Part shown: positions 13,019 to 24,839 of the stretch, in pieces
Numbering within the stretch: position 1 is the stretch's first letter
Layout: every line of letters begins with the position of its first letter
Notes under the pieces: generated by a model
What the model was told of the DNA's origin: nothing
The model's input: only the letters and a program-made list of their open reading frames with translations
The model's database searches: none
Translations under genes and position numbers: made by a program
NCBI GenBank assembly: GCA_050084515.1
Contig: CM114271.1
Span: 57,908,001 to 57,972,000, forward strand
From: Blasia pusilla
Lineage: Eukaryota > Marchantiophyta > Marchantiopsida > Blasiales
Reading direction: 5' to 3'
DNA length: 64,000 nt

Positions 13019-13790
13019 TTTGTCGTGCGAATACACATCGTTGCCAACATACATCGATTGTCATGCACACACATGTCTAAGATCCATCTAGCTATGAATC
13101 ATAACATCTCTACACATGAACGACTGGACAACCCCAATATAAAGTTGAATACACACTGTAAACTCTGATGAAATCTGCAATCAATTGTGCTTCATCCAAA
13201 CAGCCATACTCATGATTTAGATACGCACTAGTGTAAAAACAAGAGAAAGTATACACAAGGATTCCCAAAATGTGTGTTCTCCTTATTGATCACTCTTATC
13301 CCACTCTTTAAGAGAGGATCCAGACTCAATACATGCAAGTCGCGTTGTATCACGGATCCCAACAAGGGTTTGTAATCCTAAGGAGATGAGCTCCAAATGA
13401 GCCTCATCTGAGGCATACCCCCTTGGGCACCTCCATGGGTGACCTGTACACACATGTCACCTCCCTCCTAGCATGTCACTACCCACCTGTAGTACACACC
13501 TTCTAGGTCCCTAACAACTACACACGTGGTCCCCTCATGAGACCAACTACCAACTAACCCACAACCCTATAGGTCCAAGTGGAGCCATACATGACTGGGA
13601 AGGTCAACCTCTCCAAGGTTGCCACTCCTCATAAAGGGAAGGATGACCTACACTCGTAGGTCACCTCCTAAGAGCAGATCATATATGACCTCTAAAAATA
13701 GGGAAGTACAAGACTCTTATAAGGCCTCGATACTATCTCGCCCTACGCCTCATCTACCATGACAAGGCGATGCACCTTAATGATTGTGGA
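13019..13790 (-). repeat. Third LTR-like relative of the PHD elements
   Basis: Starts TGTCGTGCGAATACACATCG on the plus strand, like module A at 4920 and 49587. It continues with blocks recognisable from the LTR core at 5049: GAG(G/A)CATACCCCCTT, ...CTCGTAGGTCACCTCC and a CTCCAAATGAGCC block. It is more diverged and its far end is unclear. It abuts no matching internal region, so it may be a solo or truncated LTR. Confidence 0.45.
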
Positions 13791-14012
13791 AAGATGAGAT
13801 TTGAGGAGGTTATGGTGGTAATATGGTTGGATAGGGAAATGTTGCCATCTATTGTGGATAGGGAAAATCTCAATGGTTGATCCACTTGGCAATAGAGGTA
13901 TGCATTAGATGTCTTGAATATTGCAAATGATGTATTTCATAGACGATTAAATTTGTAGGTTGAAGGGTTGGATCCATAATCAAGATTAGGTGGAGGGTAG
14001 TGTTCTAGAGGG
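13791..14012. other. Short non-coding spacer
   Basis: Nothing recognised between the LTR-like block and the MITE. Confidence 0.4.
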
Positions 14013-14341
14013 CAAGGTTGCATGTGGACAAAGTCCGTGTCCGAGGATATGTCCATGTCCGCAGACTTACATCCGTCATGTGGAAGGACTTGTCCATGTA
14101 AGCCCCACCTTCCCCTTCTTTCTCATTTTTCCCACTTGCTTTCGTATTCCATACTCTCTCGTTTCTTCCTCTCTCCACCTTCACTCCCTCCCCATTATTG
14201 TCCCACTCACCCTTGCCTTGCCTTCCATTACAAACTATTAGTGTGGATCCCACCTCTTGCAATCCATGTCTGTGGATATGTCCAAACTTGTTCGTGCATG
14301 TCTGTCCTAGGGATGGACTTATCTGTTTGTGTGCAACCATG
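14013..14341. mobile_element. hAT-like MITE, copy 1
   Basis: A 329-bp non-coding element with imperfect terminal inverted repeats. The left end is CAAGGTTGCATGTGGACAAA; the right end read in reverse complement is CATGGTTGCACACAAACAGA. Flanking 8-mers are CTAGAGGG and CTAGATAC, a partly conserved 8-bp target duplication. The interior is pyrimidine-rich (CTTTCTC...CCTTCACTCCCTCC) and shared with copies 2 and 3. Confidence 0.65.
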
Positions 14342-15659
14342 CTAGATACTTGCTTTATGAGGCAATCATCTATATAGCACAGTTGGTTGGTCTTTTTTGT
14401 CCCAAAGCACTTATCCTATGGAGTGGGGATGGATGATGACGACACCTACATTGATAGCGAGAAAGCATATGAAGCATGCATAAAATTCTCATTTTATACT
14501 TTCTTGACATCATAGGTACATATATTTTTCCTCATGAATAACTTGTACATGATGGCATGGTTGAGGTGAAACAATTATGAGAGAGATTCATGCAAGAGTG
14601 CAAGTTGACATACCCGATTTTCTAGATTCAAGACAGACATGGCGAATGTGCTTTGATGAACCTCCTTTATAGAGGATTTCAGGGATATCTTCAAATACAC
14701 ATTAATGTGTCGAAGAGATTGTTTGATCATGAGGTAAATGTCTAGTCTTACATCCATGTACATGAGGATGGTGATCATTTTCAGATTAGAGAATTGGACG
14801 AGGATCATGCATGGACACAAGATAACATAGTAAGTTGCACCTCTAAGCAAGAATTGCCATCATCCCACCATGATAGGAACCTGGTTTGTTTTTTCTTTTT
14901 TGAAGAGGGTGAGATGGAGGAGGAAGCTACCATGTTAGATATTCACTACCCTTCTCTAAATTCTAATTGGTTTATTAGAGAAGTCCCATGTATGAAAAGG
15001 AGCCCATATTAGTTGCTTCAAGTGAGATGTCAAAGAGATTCTAGGTACATCATTAAGATAATTTACAAAGTAATTTTGAGATTGTGATCTTTCGTCTTAG
15101 TAGCCCTTGGAATGGATGTTGCCCAACTTTACGGGAATATAACCTTACAGTTCTTCTATAGTTGTGCTCTAAGTAATCATCATGCTACATATTATTTATA
15201 TAAAAAATATTTAAAGTCCATCAAAACTCTCCCAAAAGTGCACATGTAAACTAATTATCCGTAATTTAAAGAATTGTAATACATTCAATGAAGTGTTCAT
15301 ACATGTTAAGTGAACTTATTTCAAACTTATATTGTATGATATTTTCCTTTCGTGAATTGAAACATAATGCTTAAAACACACACAATTGTTTGCATGGTAT
15401 GAGAAGTGAATTGCTTGGTTCCTGTACTTCATGTGGAATAAGGGTGGGCTCTAAAAGTTACGTAGGGAAAGGAGATACCCAATGGCCGAATGACATCACC
15501 AGTATTGCTCCCAATAAAAGATTTTGATATAATTTAGAAATATGAATAGATTCCCAATTTATCTATTTTCCATTTATTTACTTGCAAAAATCAAAGCCTA
15601 TAAACATACCATTGGTGCATACAATCAACAACCATGGATTTTCCAAAATTGAATTTTGA
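14342..15659. other. Non-coding, no gene recognised
   Basis: AT-rich. Open frames of up to 91 codons on either strand carry no recognisable domain. Confidence 0.4.
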
Positions 15660-15918
15660 CAAAGTTTATGTATATGGACTTATGTCCATATAGGCCTCAA
15701 CTCCCCCATTCTTGTTCCTCCCCACCCCCACACTCACCTATGTGTTTTTTGCTTAATCGTCTCTTCATCTTCTCACCTCCGCTATCTCCTCCCTTGATGC
15801 TCCGCCCACCCTTCTCCTACCTCCCACCATGATTAATAAGTGTGGGCCCCACCTCTTGCAATTCATGTCCGAGGATATGTTTAGACTTCTCGCCCATGTC
15901 CATTTTTGTGCAACCATG
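15660..15918. mobile_element. hAT-like MITE, copy 2
   Basis: About 259 bp in the same orientation as copy 1. It shares the ATGTCCGAGGATATG, TGGGCCCCACCTCTTGCAAT and TGTGCAACCATG blocks. The left terminal repeat is eroded (CAAAGTTTATGTATATGGAC). No clean target duplication. Confidence 0.6.
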
Positions 15919-16606
15919 AGATTTTAAATCTAAATTTTTTGCTTATATACGGATTGGATATTTTCCAAGGTCATATTTTGATTATAAACTCATTCATTAG
16001 ATATTCAAATCTAGGTGTGCCTCTTTTTACAATTAATAGAGAGATACATATATAAATAAATCATTCTAATTTATTTAATTGAACATATTCGAAAATTATA
16101 ATTCTATCATATATGACAAGCACTAAATTAAGAATATTTTTTGAATGATAAACCTTCTTCTTATATTGATAAATGGATTATTAACCTAACTTGCAGAAGA
16201 TTTGAAACATTTGGATATTAAAAGAATCACAAAAAATTTGCAACCTATATGGTTATTAGAGAATAATTTTTTGATTTTTCCACGTCTTTCGATATTTGAT
16301 ATATGATCTTTAGAGATTTAGTTTAAGAAAAACGTTTGGAAAACATTTCCTACATGAAAAATTATAGAAGACAAATCAGAAGATGAATAGTTAAATACTT
16401 GTTTAGGTTATTCATATTATTAGGGTGTGTTATTGTTTGTCCAACATAAATCCAATTTGTGTTGGATATGAACCATTCACTTTCCACACATAGGAAAGTG
16501 AGCATAAGTATTAACGTTTAGAATTGTTAATTTCTAATGTACTTCAATCAAAGAGATCTTACTTGGAGTTGGTAAGGAAGCTTATTCCATACCTGGGTGA
16601 AATAAG
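15919..16606. other. Non-coding AT-rich, no gene recognised
   Basis: Strongly AT-rich spacer between two MITE copies; nothing else seen. Confidence 0.4.
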
Positions 16607-16890
16607 GATAGGAGCATGGTTGCAAAAAAACGGACAAGTCTGTCCTTGGGACGGATATGGACGGACAAGTGTGTACATGTCCACGGACATGGATTGCAAA
16701 AGATGGGATTGACACTTATAACTCATGATGGAAGGGAAGGCAAGGACGAGTAGGGCAATAAAGGAGGAGGGAGTGGAGGTGAAGGAAGGAAGAAAGGGGA
16801 GAGTTTGAAACACGAACTCATATGGACAAGTCTTTCCACAAGACCGACGTAAGTCCACGGACTTTGTCCACATATAACCTTGGATAAGAG
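16607..16890. mobile_element. hAT-like MITE, copy 3, with target duplication
   Basis: Copy in inverted orientation to the other two. The element proper is 16615-16882 (268 bp), starting CATGGTTGCA and ending TAACCTTG. It is flanked by GATAGGAG (16607-16614) and GATAAGAG (16883-16890), an 8-bp duplication matching at 7 of 8 bases. An 8-bp duplication plus a terminal CAAGG fits the hAT superfamily (terminal consensus YARNG). It encodes nothing recognisable and would depend on a hAT transposase elsewhere. Confidence 0.75.
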
Positions 16891-17640
16891 CTTGTGGATC
16901 GCTATCAGACCATTGTTTAAGACATCCTTTGATTACATGTTGAAATATCTACATCATTTAAAGAATAGATGCAACTTTCCCCCACAATTTTGTTTTCTCT
17001 CTAGATTACTGGACTTTTTTCCAAAGATTTTATAATCTTCCGCTCACGAGATCTTTCCCATCTAGATTTTTATCCCCAAATTTGTAGTGTCCTCTTTCCG
17101 ATTCCAATATCCACCCAATGTCCGGGGAGAACTGGGGTTACGTGTTGACCTAGCCGAAAGAATTTGAGAATTTCCGATTCAATTCCTTACTTATCGGCCA
17201 AAAACCGACAGGAAGGGTTTCATTTGTATTTGTATCTATTTAGCCGGCCGGAATGGAGAAAAATTAGAAAATTGTCGTTCGTTTCATACGGACCGAAAAA
17301 AAACTCCCCATATCCTACATCCACCATGCCCATTTTGATATGGACATAAATTTACCACCCACCCAAAACTTTTATCCACAATTCGAAGCAACATTATATA
17401 TTGCACTCTTTAATTATGACCCATAATGGGCTGATATAGCATCATGGGTTGAATACATAGGTCCCATAAAAAATAGCGACAATAAGCATATAACGATAGT
17501 GGAGTTCGTGCGACCCCAACTGTATTTTATGCTTTTATTTTACCGATAAATTCGTCTTGTCCAAAAGAAGGGTTTCGTTGCTCTCCTCGAGTTTTCATTA
17601 ATACGGATCGCTAATCGCTAACGCAGCGACTAAATCCAAC
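16891..17640. other. Non-coding, no gene recognised
   Basis: Moderately AT-rich, with no coding signal or repeat I can define. Confidence 0.4.
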
Positions 17641-17960
17641 AAACATGCGATTTGCACTTCTTACTTCTCACGTGATGACGCGGGCATTACACGCAGACCG
17701 TAGAATCGGAGATACGCGTCGGGTCCATCCGGTCAAGGTCTCTTCAGGTGAGGGATCGGGAATCGGATTCGGGTCTGGTCAGGTTCCGTCGACTGAGGGT
17801 AGATGGATGGATGGCGTCAGTTCTATACAGGAGAACTCTGATTCGTCCACGAAAGAACAAACGCCCCAGGACGCATTTATTTCGCGCCGACGGCCGTCCG
17901 TGATGTCACCGGCGAGATAGTAATAACTGCGCGCTATGTTTGGCGACGGGGCTGGGATAG
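17641..17960. other. CpG-rich island 1
   Basis: Abruptly GC- and CpG-rich compared with both flanks (ACGCG, GCGCCG, CGGCCG and similar). A plus frame of 91 codons (17645-17920) has no known domain. It could be an unmethylated promoter or first exon, or a fragment captured by a transposon. Confidence 0.35.
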
Positions 17961-18229
17961 GATTGGCATTTGCCCACCATTATAATGGTAATACACATTA
18001 TTAGTAAGGTGCCCGTGCCTGGAAAAAAAATATTTGAAGAATTTTTATTAGTACATAATTTTTGAAGGGATGAGATTTAGAATATTATATATTTTTAAAA
18101 TAAATTCCATGAAAAATTAATTGTCTTTTTATCATTACCTTTTGTAAAAAAAAGATATTTTTAAATAAAAAAATTTCTTCCATAAAAATATAAATTCATA
18201 AGAAAAAACAAACAAGTGCATAAGCACCT
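17961..18229. other. Very AT-rich spacer
   Basis: Poly(A/T)-rich interval between the first CpG-rich island and the direct repeats; no gene. Confidence 0.4.
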
Positions 18230-18230
18230 T

Positions 18231-18600
18231 AGGACGGCACAAGAACCGGGAAGGGAATATTCTCCTTATGCTCGAAGCTTCATCCTAAAAACACTTTTGT
18301 AGAAAGAAAAAATTCACTCGTACGAGCCTCCTCCCATGCCCCATGGGGTGGGTGCTTTTCAGTGAGAGGCGGATGGGCAAGATTAATGACTATTGACAGG
18401 GTCAGGATTTTTTCGTGATTCTCTTGCATAGAAATTTAAGATTAAAAAGTATATTTATGCATATATCCGGAGCCCCCATAAGACGGGGCTCGAAGTGAAA
18501 GAAGATACGGGGGAGCACAAGTATTGGGAAGCGAATATTCACCGTCTGCCTGAAGTAGGCGCACGGGAAACCGGTCTTTCGTAGAAAGTAAGACTCCGCG
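18231..18600. repeat. Diverged direct repeat pair
   Basis: Two related stretches, about 18235-18310 and 18515-18590. Both have GCACAAG-(N)-GGGAAG(G/C)GAATATTC(T/A)CC and end in GTAGAAAG. They frame a segment with CCATGCCCCATGGGG. Nature unknown. Confidence 0.45.
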
Positions 18601-18900
18601 GACGGCGATTGGCCGAGACCGCCGTGCGCCGCCGCACTTGATAAGTTGTCGCCTACTACGACGACAGGTGTCCGTCGATGTTCACTGCGCTCCCGTCGTG
18701 TGTGCGGTTTGCCCTTCGCAGTCAGTGGGACCTTCTAGGCTTCTAGAGGCTCCTACGGAGTTCCGTACAGTGAAAGACAGCGGATCGCCGGAGCCGGCCG
18801 GGCTCAGCGGAGAAGTAAACGGGAAATTTCGAGTATGTGCGCGCGCGCGTGGGTTGCTGGGTGCATTCAATATCGGGGAGATCCGGGGTTTAGAGTATTG
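18601..18900. other. CpG-rich island 2
   Basis: GC-rich block with CGCCG-type runs and a GTGCGCGCGCGCG alternating tract near 18836-18850. The plus frame at 18638-18904 has no recognised domain. Confidence 0.35.
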
Positions 18901-20304
18901 CTAGAGTGTAAAATTTGAGAATTTTCCATTGATTTCAAAGGTTATTTACGGCTGGAATTCGAGTAGGCCTTTGTATTTCGTATCTCAAAACCGGTTCAAA
19001 ATCAGGAATTATCACTTCCGATTGGACATTCCAGGGATGGACCGTGTCTTGCGAAAAAACCCCCCGAACGCTGGTCCCATTGCGACGGGCTCGTGAGGGT
19101 CCTTCTATGGGGAACCCTTTTCAACGGAAAATAAAATGGGAGAACTCCATATTAACACATAAATGGTTTAGTCTTTCCTTTAGCACCACAACTTTATTTG
19201 AGGACTCAAATCTATCAATGATCCGATCGCTTCATGGCATATATAAGAAATTCAGTACTTTATAGTACCGTGCCCACAACCAAAGCATGTTTGTTTCAAA
19301 CCCCCATGTGTTCGGGCAGTCTCCAAAATCAAAGAATCATGATATTGGTGAAAGAAGGTCGAAAGAGAAGGAAAGGAAACATCTTCCTCCTTCCAAGGAG
19401 ATCACCTAAAGTAAAGTAAAAGTATATGAAATCCATCGAGAGACCAACTTTAAGTCACTCACAAGTGCAATACTTATAAAGACTAGTAAGAATTTAACAA
19501 TTGTAAGGTTAATTTTTTTATCTATTTATATGTAATAAAACATTATATCTCTTATCTCACTACTATCACCACTATTCTCTAAATCCGTGTAGTCCATATG
19601 CCCATATTCCCTATCAAAACTTATCATCGACATACCATCCCTCAAAATCATAGAGGGAATTGGAAGAGTACTATCATGTTCTTCAAGACCAAGGCATATA
19701 TCTATGGAGAATCTCTTTTCACTATTGACAGAACCCACAACTTCCTTCCCTCCCTCAACTTCTCTAACCTCTTCAACCTCATTGAAAATATTTGAAGAAA
19801 GACATGACGAATTAGGCTCCATATGAAATAATTTTCTTTTTCTTTGCAAACAAGACACAGAAAATTTGTGCTCCTCATCTCTCTCTACCATACATTAGGG
19901 ACTCTCAATCTCTACGATTGTCTTCGCAATTAAAGGCCTCTTGCATCTTGATGAGAGAGTTGACATGAGACAAGTTAGGCTCACTTTGTATATGCGATAT
20001 GATTGGCTGAAAATAAAAAAGAGTTATAAAAAATTCAATGTCGAGCATAAATTTAAATATAAATAATAACTCAAGAAAAAAACTATTGCAATTTTATAAC
20101 TAAGTGCTACCAAGTTGAAAAACATTTGAAATTATTTATTTATGTTGTAGTAGAGTTTGACAAAAGAGGACCGAAGCAAGGGGACATATTATTCACGTCT
20201 TGGAGCATGGAGGAGCCAAAAAGGTCTGTTGACATCTTCTATCCCTTGTGCATACCCAACTGTGGGTTGAGGTGACTTGAATCCAATTAGCAGTTGGTTG
20301 TAAT
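18901..20304. other. No confident gene
   Basis: Mostly AT-rich. A minus frame at 19526-19891 encodes 121 residues, acidic in the middle (EVEEVREVEGGKEVV). I do not recognise it; it could be a degraded exon or chance. Confidence 0.35.
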
Positions 20305-20520
20305 CAACTCAAGTATGATGACGTCGTTGATTATGTTTCATCTGAAACTCTTCAATAGATAGCTTTCAATCCAGTCACCGCTAATGATATCAAAAAACTT
20401 CTTAGCAAATTGCAACTTCTAGAGAAATGTAGGGCTCCCTCTAAGAGTCTAGCACCTATTGTTAAGAGATGTGGTGGTGATATTCAATAGACTTTGACGT
20501 CTTTACATTTTCTCTGCCTC
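20305..20520 (+). pseudogene. RAD17-like checkpoint clamp-loader exon relic
   Basis: A 72-codon frame with two in-frame TAG codons. In order it has IAFNPVTANDIKKLLSKL, a short Glu/Lys segment, then LAPIVKRCGGDIQ, stop, TLTSLHFLCL. Known RAD17 proteins show the same series at the end of the AAA+ module: (I)xFNP, (K)xLxxI, then a (S/G)GDIRxAIxSLQF motif. RAD17 loads the 9-1-1 clamp at damaged DNA. Both TAGs stand where CAG or another codon is expected. No neighbouring exon is convincing, so this is probably a transposed or decayed gene fragment. RFC-type clamp loaders are the main alternative. Confidence 0.45.
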
Positions 20521-23025
20521 GGTTACCAGTGAAATCCCTTGGCTAGCTCCTTGTGAGATCCTTGAGATTTTGGGATTAGAAAGTCTTATACAAACTTGCT
20601 TGGAACGAGTGTGGGAAAAGATCAATAGATAACCATTCAACATGTATGTATTCAGCAATCCCCTTTCCCTATCCACTTCCCATCCTCACTCTTTGCCCGT
20701 CTCTTAGAAAGACACAAACCATACTATCAGACTTGCTATAGGGACTAAACCAAAATGCTCGGGGCCGTTATTCAGAGGACCCCAATCACATGAGGAAACA
20801 AAAAAACTTACCAGGGGCGGGAGTTGAAAAATACAAATACGGGTGCGCAAGAGGAGGTGAAAACTTTTGAGGGTAAACATAAGATGCACGCCTAAGAGAC
20901 AATAAGTACTATAAGTCTTCAAGATCATAATCAAAGTTAATTGAAAACTAAATTTCGTATGTATGATTATAGGCATATCAAGTGAAGGATTACGGACAGA
21001 AGCAAAATTAAGACTCCCTCTCTCCTCCGCGTCTCTCACTAAATACGTGTTCTAGATTAGGTGCCCCCATCCCTAGTAAGTATCATCTTGAATCCCAATG
21101 GAGCTTGAACTTACATCACTGTCTTCCTTAAAAGTATAATCGATCATCTCCCGTCCCGTCCTCCATCAACTAGTGATGGAGAGCCTTGGCTCAAATGCAT
21201 CGACTTACATATTTAGATGCGAGGGAGGAGCTTGATAATGTGTATGCATTTTGAAAAAAAACTAAGGCTGATTGCTCCTCGTCGCTTGGGCGTTTACTAT
21301 GAAGGATGCAGACATTCATGACATTATGAAGAGTTTTCCAAAACTGTCAGAGCTCACAAATCCGAAAGTAATTCATTTTGTCTGATTCTACGCAATTGGA
21401 TGGGAGGTTGAGAGTGGAAAAAAATTTCCAATAGAAAAAAGAGCTCAAAGCCCAAGCTAGATAGCTAGCTTCCTTCATTAATCTTAAAAAATTATTCATC
21501 ACAAAAGCAATGAAACTCTTCCGGGCATAGTCTAAGGACAATGATGTCGAAAGGCAACGCAACTTTAGCAAGACACTTAATGCGCATAGTCTAGCTATGG
21601 AAATCATGACGCGCGACACAATGGGAAGGGACAAAGAGATTCAAATAGGAGTCTTAGAGCATAAATTGCCACTCCTCTCCAAATAGTCATCAATCCTCCC
21701 TTACTAATGTAGGTGACACACACCAATCTATCAGTTGCTGAACTCCCACCGCAACCCTTGAGAAGCCTCCTTCCAACAAGGATAACGAGAGGAAGAGAGA
21801 AACTAAGGCAATCGATAATCCTATGAAAACAACCGATAGCCCATCGTACAACAATGTAGATTCAACTTTGATTTTTACAATGTAAAGGACGTAGCTCTCG
21901 CTCTTTTGTGTTGTTGAGGAGAAAAGAAACGAGTGGGATGGTAGGATTTGGCAAGGGCACGTACTCGTGGTCACACGATTATGCATATTGGAGAAAATAT
22001 GCTTGGAAAAACTGAATATGGCTGGAAGAAAATGCACGCAAATCCAACTGGTGTTAGAATTTTTGCGTTGAGCTGCACGTTTGTAGATCATGCATAGGGC
22101 TTAAGTATGCTATCTCATCACATATGCGAACAATAAGAGTTGCAACCAAACTCATAGTGCATTCCCTCCCGATTCAGATCTCTTCTGATGCGCGCAGGAT
22201 GACCACCCTTCTCAGAGGCGGGTTCTCGTTCCTTCAACTCACACTTCCTAAACATGATAAAAAAATCTTTTAGCAAAAACTGAGTGTGGACAACGAGTTC
22301 AATAATCACAAGCCTGCTTGTGTATTCACAAAAAAACTATTTTTTTTCCAGATTATAGATTATGCTTCACGATGTGTTGCAAATTCTCCTTCCTAGTGGT
22401 AGTTACGATCAAAGTTTCCTCGCCATGTGCACACCCTCCTCCACTCATAGTAGTTGCCACACTGCCACTCACCCCTCTGTTAGAATGATGCTTGAGTTGC
22501 CACTCACACCAAGTGGTATTCGATTCACTTATGCCTCTACTTTCTTCTCCAAAGTAGGTACACACACTACATTTATTAGCACTCATGAAAGTTCAAATGT
22601 TGGACATATGTCTATCTCCAACAAGATGCGAGTCATAAGTAACATATGTCCCCAAGCAAGCATTACCTCTCTCTACATACAAAATCTAATTAAACAAACC
22701 AATGAAACCACGGCACAGATAGGAAAAAGATCTGATTTGAAAGAAAATAGGGTCCCTTACAATAAGTTAGTCTTTTGGAGGAGCTTCACGTTCTCCTATA
22801 TCAAATAAAATCTCCTTCAAATATAAGACCGTGGAATAAAATCTACTTCAAATGTAAGGTTGTGGAGAGTTTTTAACTCTTTCTCATAAGTCTACATTTC
22901 AAATGACTACTTTTGGAGGGGATTCACTTCTTTGGGGAAAAAGAGTTACTGAAAAGAGTAAACCCCCCCTCGCCTTGTAGTAGCTTCTTTTATCATTCTA
23001 TGCATTTCAACTTGGAGCCTTTTAT
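20521..23025. other. No confident gene
   Basis: Mixed composition. Minus frames at 20704-21039, 21347-21634 and 21690-22091 and a plus frame at 22362-22808 (148 codons) carry no domain I recognise. Further decayed exons of the RAD17-like gene could lie here, but I could not read any. Confidence 0.35.
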
Positions 23026-23334
23026 TGAAGATTGAGTTACACACAAACTCATGAGACACATGAACTGCTACATTTGGTACTCACACGAAGTAGGGAAGCT
23101 TAATCTTGGTTAGTCAGTTAAGCGCGATTTTATTAACTAGGGTTAGTTAATCATAATTAGTCTAACTTGAGACTATGGTTAAGGTTAGGCTTAGGGTTGC
23201 TTGTACATACCCTATATAATTGAGAAGGGGATCAGACTCTATTTATTCTCTCATTGAAAATTTTGTTCTCCATTGTGGTGTGTGAGTGTGAGATCCGTTT
23301 CCCACCAGTTGTGCTTCTTTAACAGTTTTCCACA
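23026..23334 (+). repeat. 5' LTR of copia-1
   Basis: A 309-bp LTR starting TGAAGATTGAG and ending TTTTCCACA, directly followed by the primer-binding site. The CCTATATAATTGAGAAGGGG block near 23211 is a candidate TATA box, conserved in the 3' LTR and in the related LTRs at 45977 and 51072. Confidence 0.8.
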
Positions 23335-23350
23335 TGGTATCAGAGTGATA
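23335..23350 (+). promoter_or_regulatory. Primer-binding site, tRNA-iMet type
   Basis: TGGTATCAGAGTGATA directly after the LTR. TGGTATCAGAG is the usual plant copia/gypsy complement of the 3' end of initiator tRNA-Met, used to prime minus-strand cDNA. Confidence 0.85.
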
Positions 23351-23850
23351 AGAGAACATCACGTGAAATTCTTGATGTTTGAGGAGAGAAGAGAGGCAAG
23401 AGAGGGAAAAAATTTAGTTTGGGAGAAGGAAATTTTGTTCAGAGTTCAATGGGTGCAGATTTCAAGTGGAGCTTTGACAGTGAGAAAACTTTGGAGGCGG
23501 TTTTGAAGGCTTTCTCGGTCGATTTAGTCATCTTGGTCCACAACGACTAGGATAATGCTGAATTCCGAGTCTAGCCCTACAATAGTGCTCGTTGAGAGCT
23601 TTCCAACCCACCCAAAATCGCTTGATTCTGACATTCTGAGCTCATGCAGTAGCAATTTCAATGTAGGAAAGTGCAATTAGTGAAGAAAAGTTGTGCAGTT
23701 TGCTCTATACAGGCTAATTTCGACTAGTTCTATCATACATTTGATCAAATTTGGAAAATTTCACGTCAATTTCTAAGTAGGAGTGATCTATGCTTCAATT
23801 GGAGCAGTAGATAGCTTGAAATTACGTAATTTTGAGTGAAATCGTTCGTC

Positions 23851-24800
23851 ATGGAGTATTCCTCAATAACAATCACATGCGAGAAGGTAGATAAGCATAA
23901 TTACAAGGTCTGGAAGTTTCGCATAAAACAATTTTTCATGGGTGAAGAACTATGGGAGCTTATCACAGGTGATGAGGCCAAGCCAGAAGGTGACTCAAAA
24001 CACTTGAATGTTTGCGCCTAGAACAAACGCGCAAGACAAGTAATCCACTAAATTTCAATAACGATGTGTTCATCAATGATAGGTCACATTTAAGATGTTG
24101 ATACGTGAAGGAGACTTGGGATGCATCGAAAAATTTGTTCCAAACATCTACAAAGGCTAGAAAGCTTCAATTGAAACAGAAATTGAACAAAGTGAGGAAA
24201 TGATCGTAGACCATCAATGATTATATTTTTAGTATCAGACATATTGTTGATCAATTGAATAGCATTGGAGTGACAGTAGAAGATGATGATCTGATTTTTT
24301 TCACTCTTCAAGGCCTTCCAAAGGATTACAAGTCCTTTTAGACCTCTATCTCTGTGAGAGAGAAGTATCCAACTTTTTAAGAGTTAGTTCCTCTGTTAAT
24401 CAGTGAAGAGATACGCCTAATAGGTCGCATTAGCTCGTCTAGTCTGCAAGAGAGTGCGCTATTTGCAGGTTATGGATCAAACATAGGTAGGGGTCGTGGC
24501 AGAAGCTTCCGTGGTCGTGGTGGATATCAAGCATATGGAGGAAGAGGCACTCAATATAACGTCACTCAATCAACTACGAACCAGTACTAGACACAATTTC
24601 AAGGTGGTGATGGTGGAAACCGTTGGGATCGAGGTCAGCTGCAGAGGGTCCCTGGATCTTGCAATTATTGTGGGATAAAAGTTTTGCTTCAAGAAGAAAG
24701 CACATATGAGAGCATGAACCTTACAACAAGAAAAATATGTGGAGCAACAACACCAAGAGTAGTACCAAGAACAACAAAATTCACAAATGGAGCATCTCTT
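23851..24800 (+). pseudogene. copia-1 gag
   Basis: Starts with MEYSSITITCEKVDKHNY...VWKFRIKQFFMGEELW, the N-terminal gag signature (DUF4219/UBN2-type) of plant copia elements. A helical capsid portion follows (about 24120-24420, NDYIFSIRHIVDQLN-like). The zinc knuckle near 24660 keeps CNYC but has lost the His: compared with copia-2 (47345-47410, CNYCGIKDHFAKFC) 14 nt are missing, which removes the HX4 part and shifts the frame. Stops at 24019 and elsewhere. Confidence 0.7.
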
Positions 24801-24839
24801 GATCATGACTCATCATATGGGAGCAATGGTCAAGAAAGA

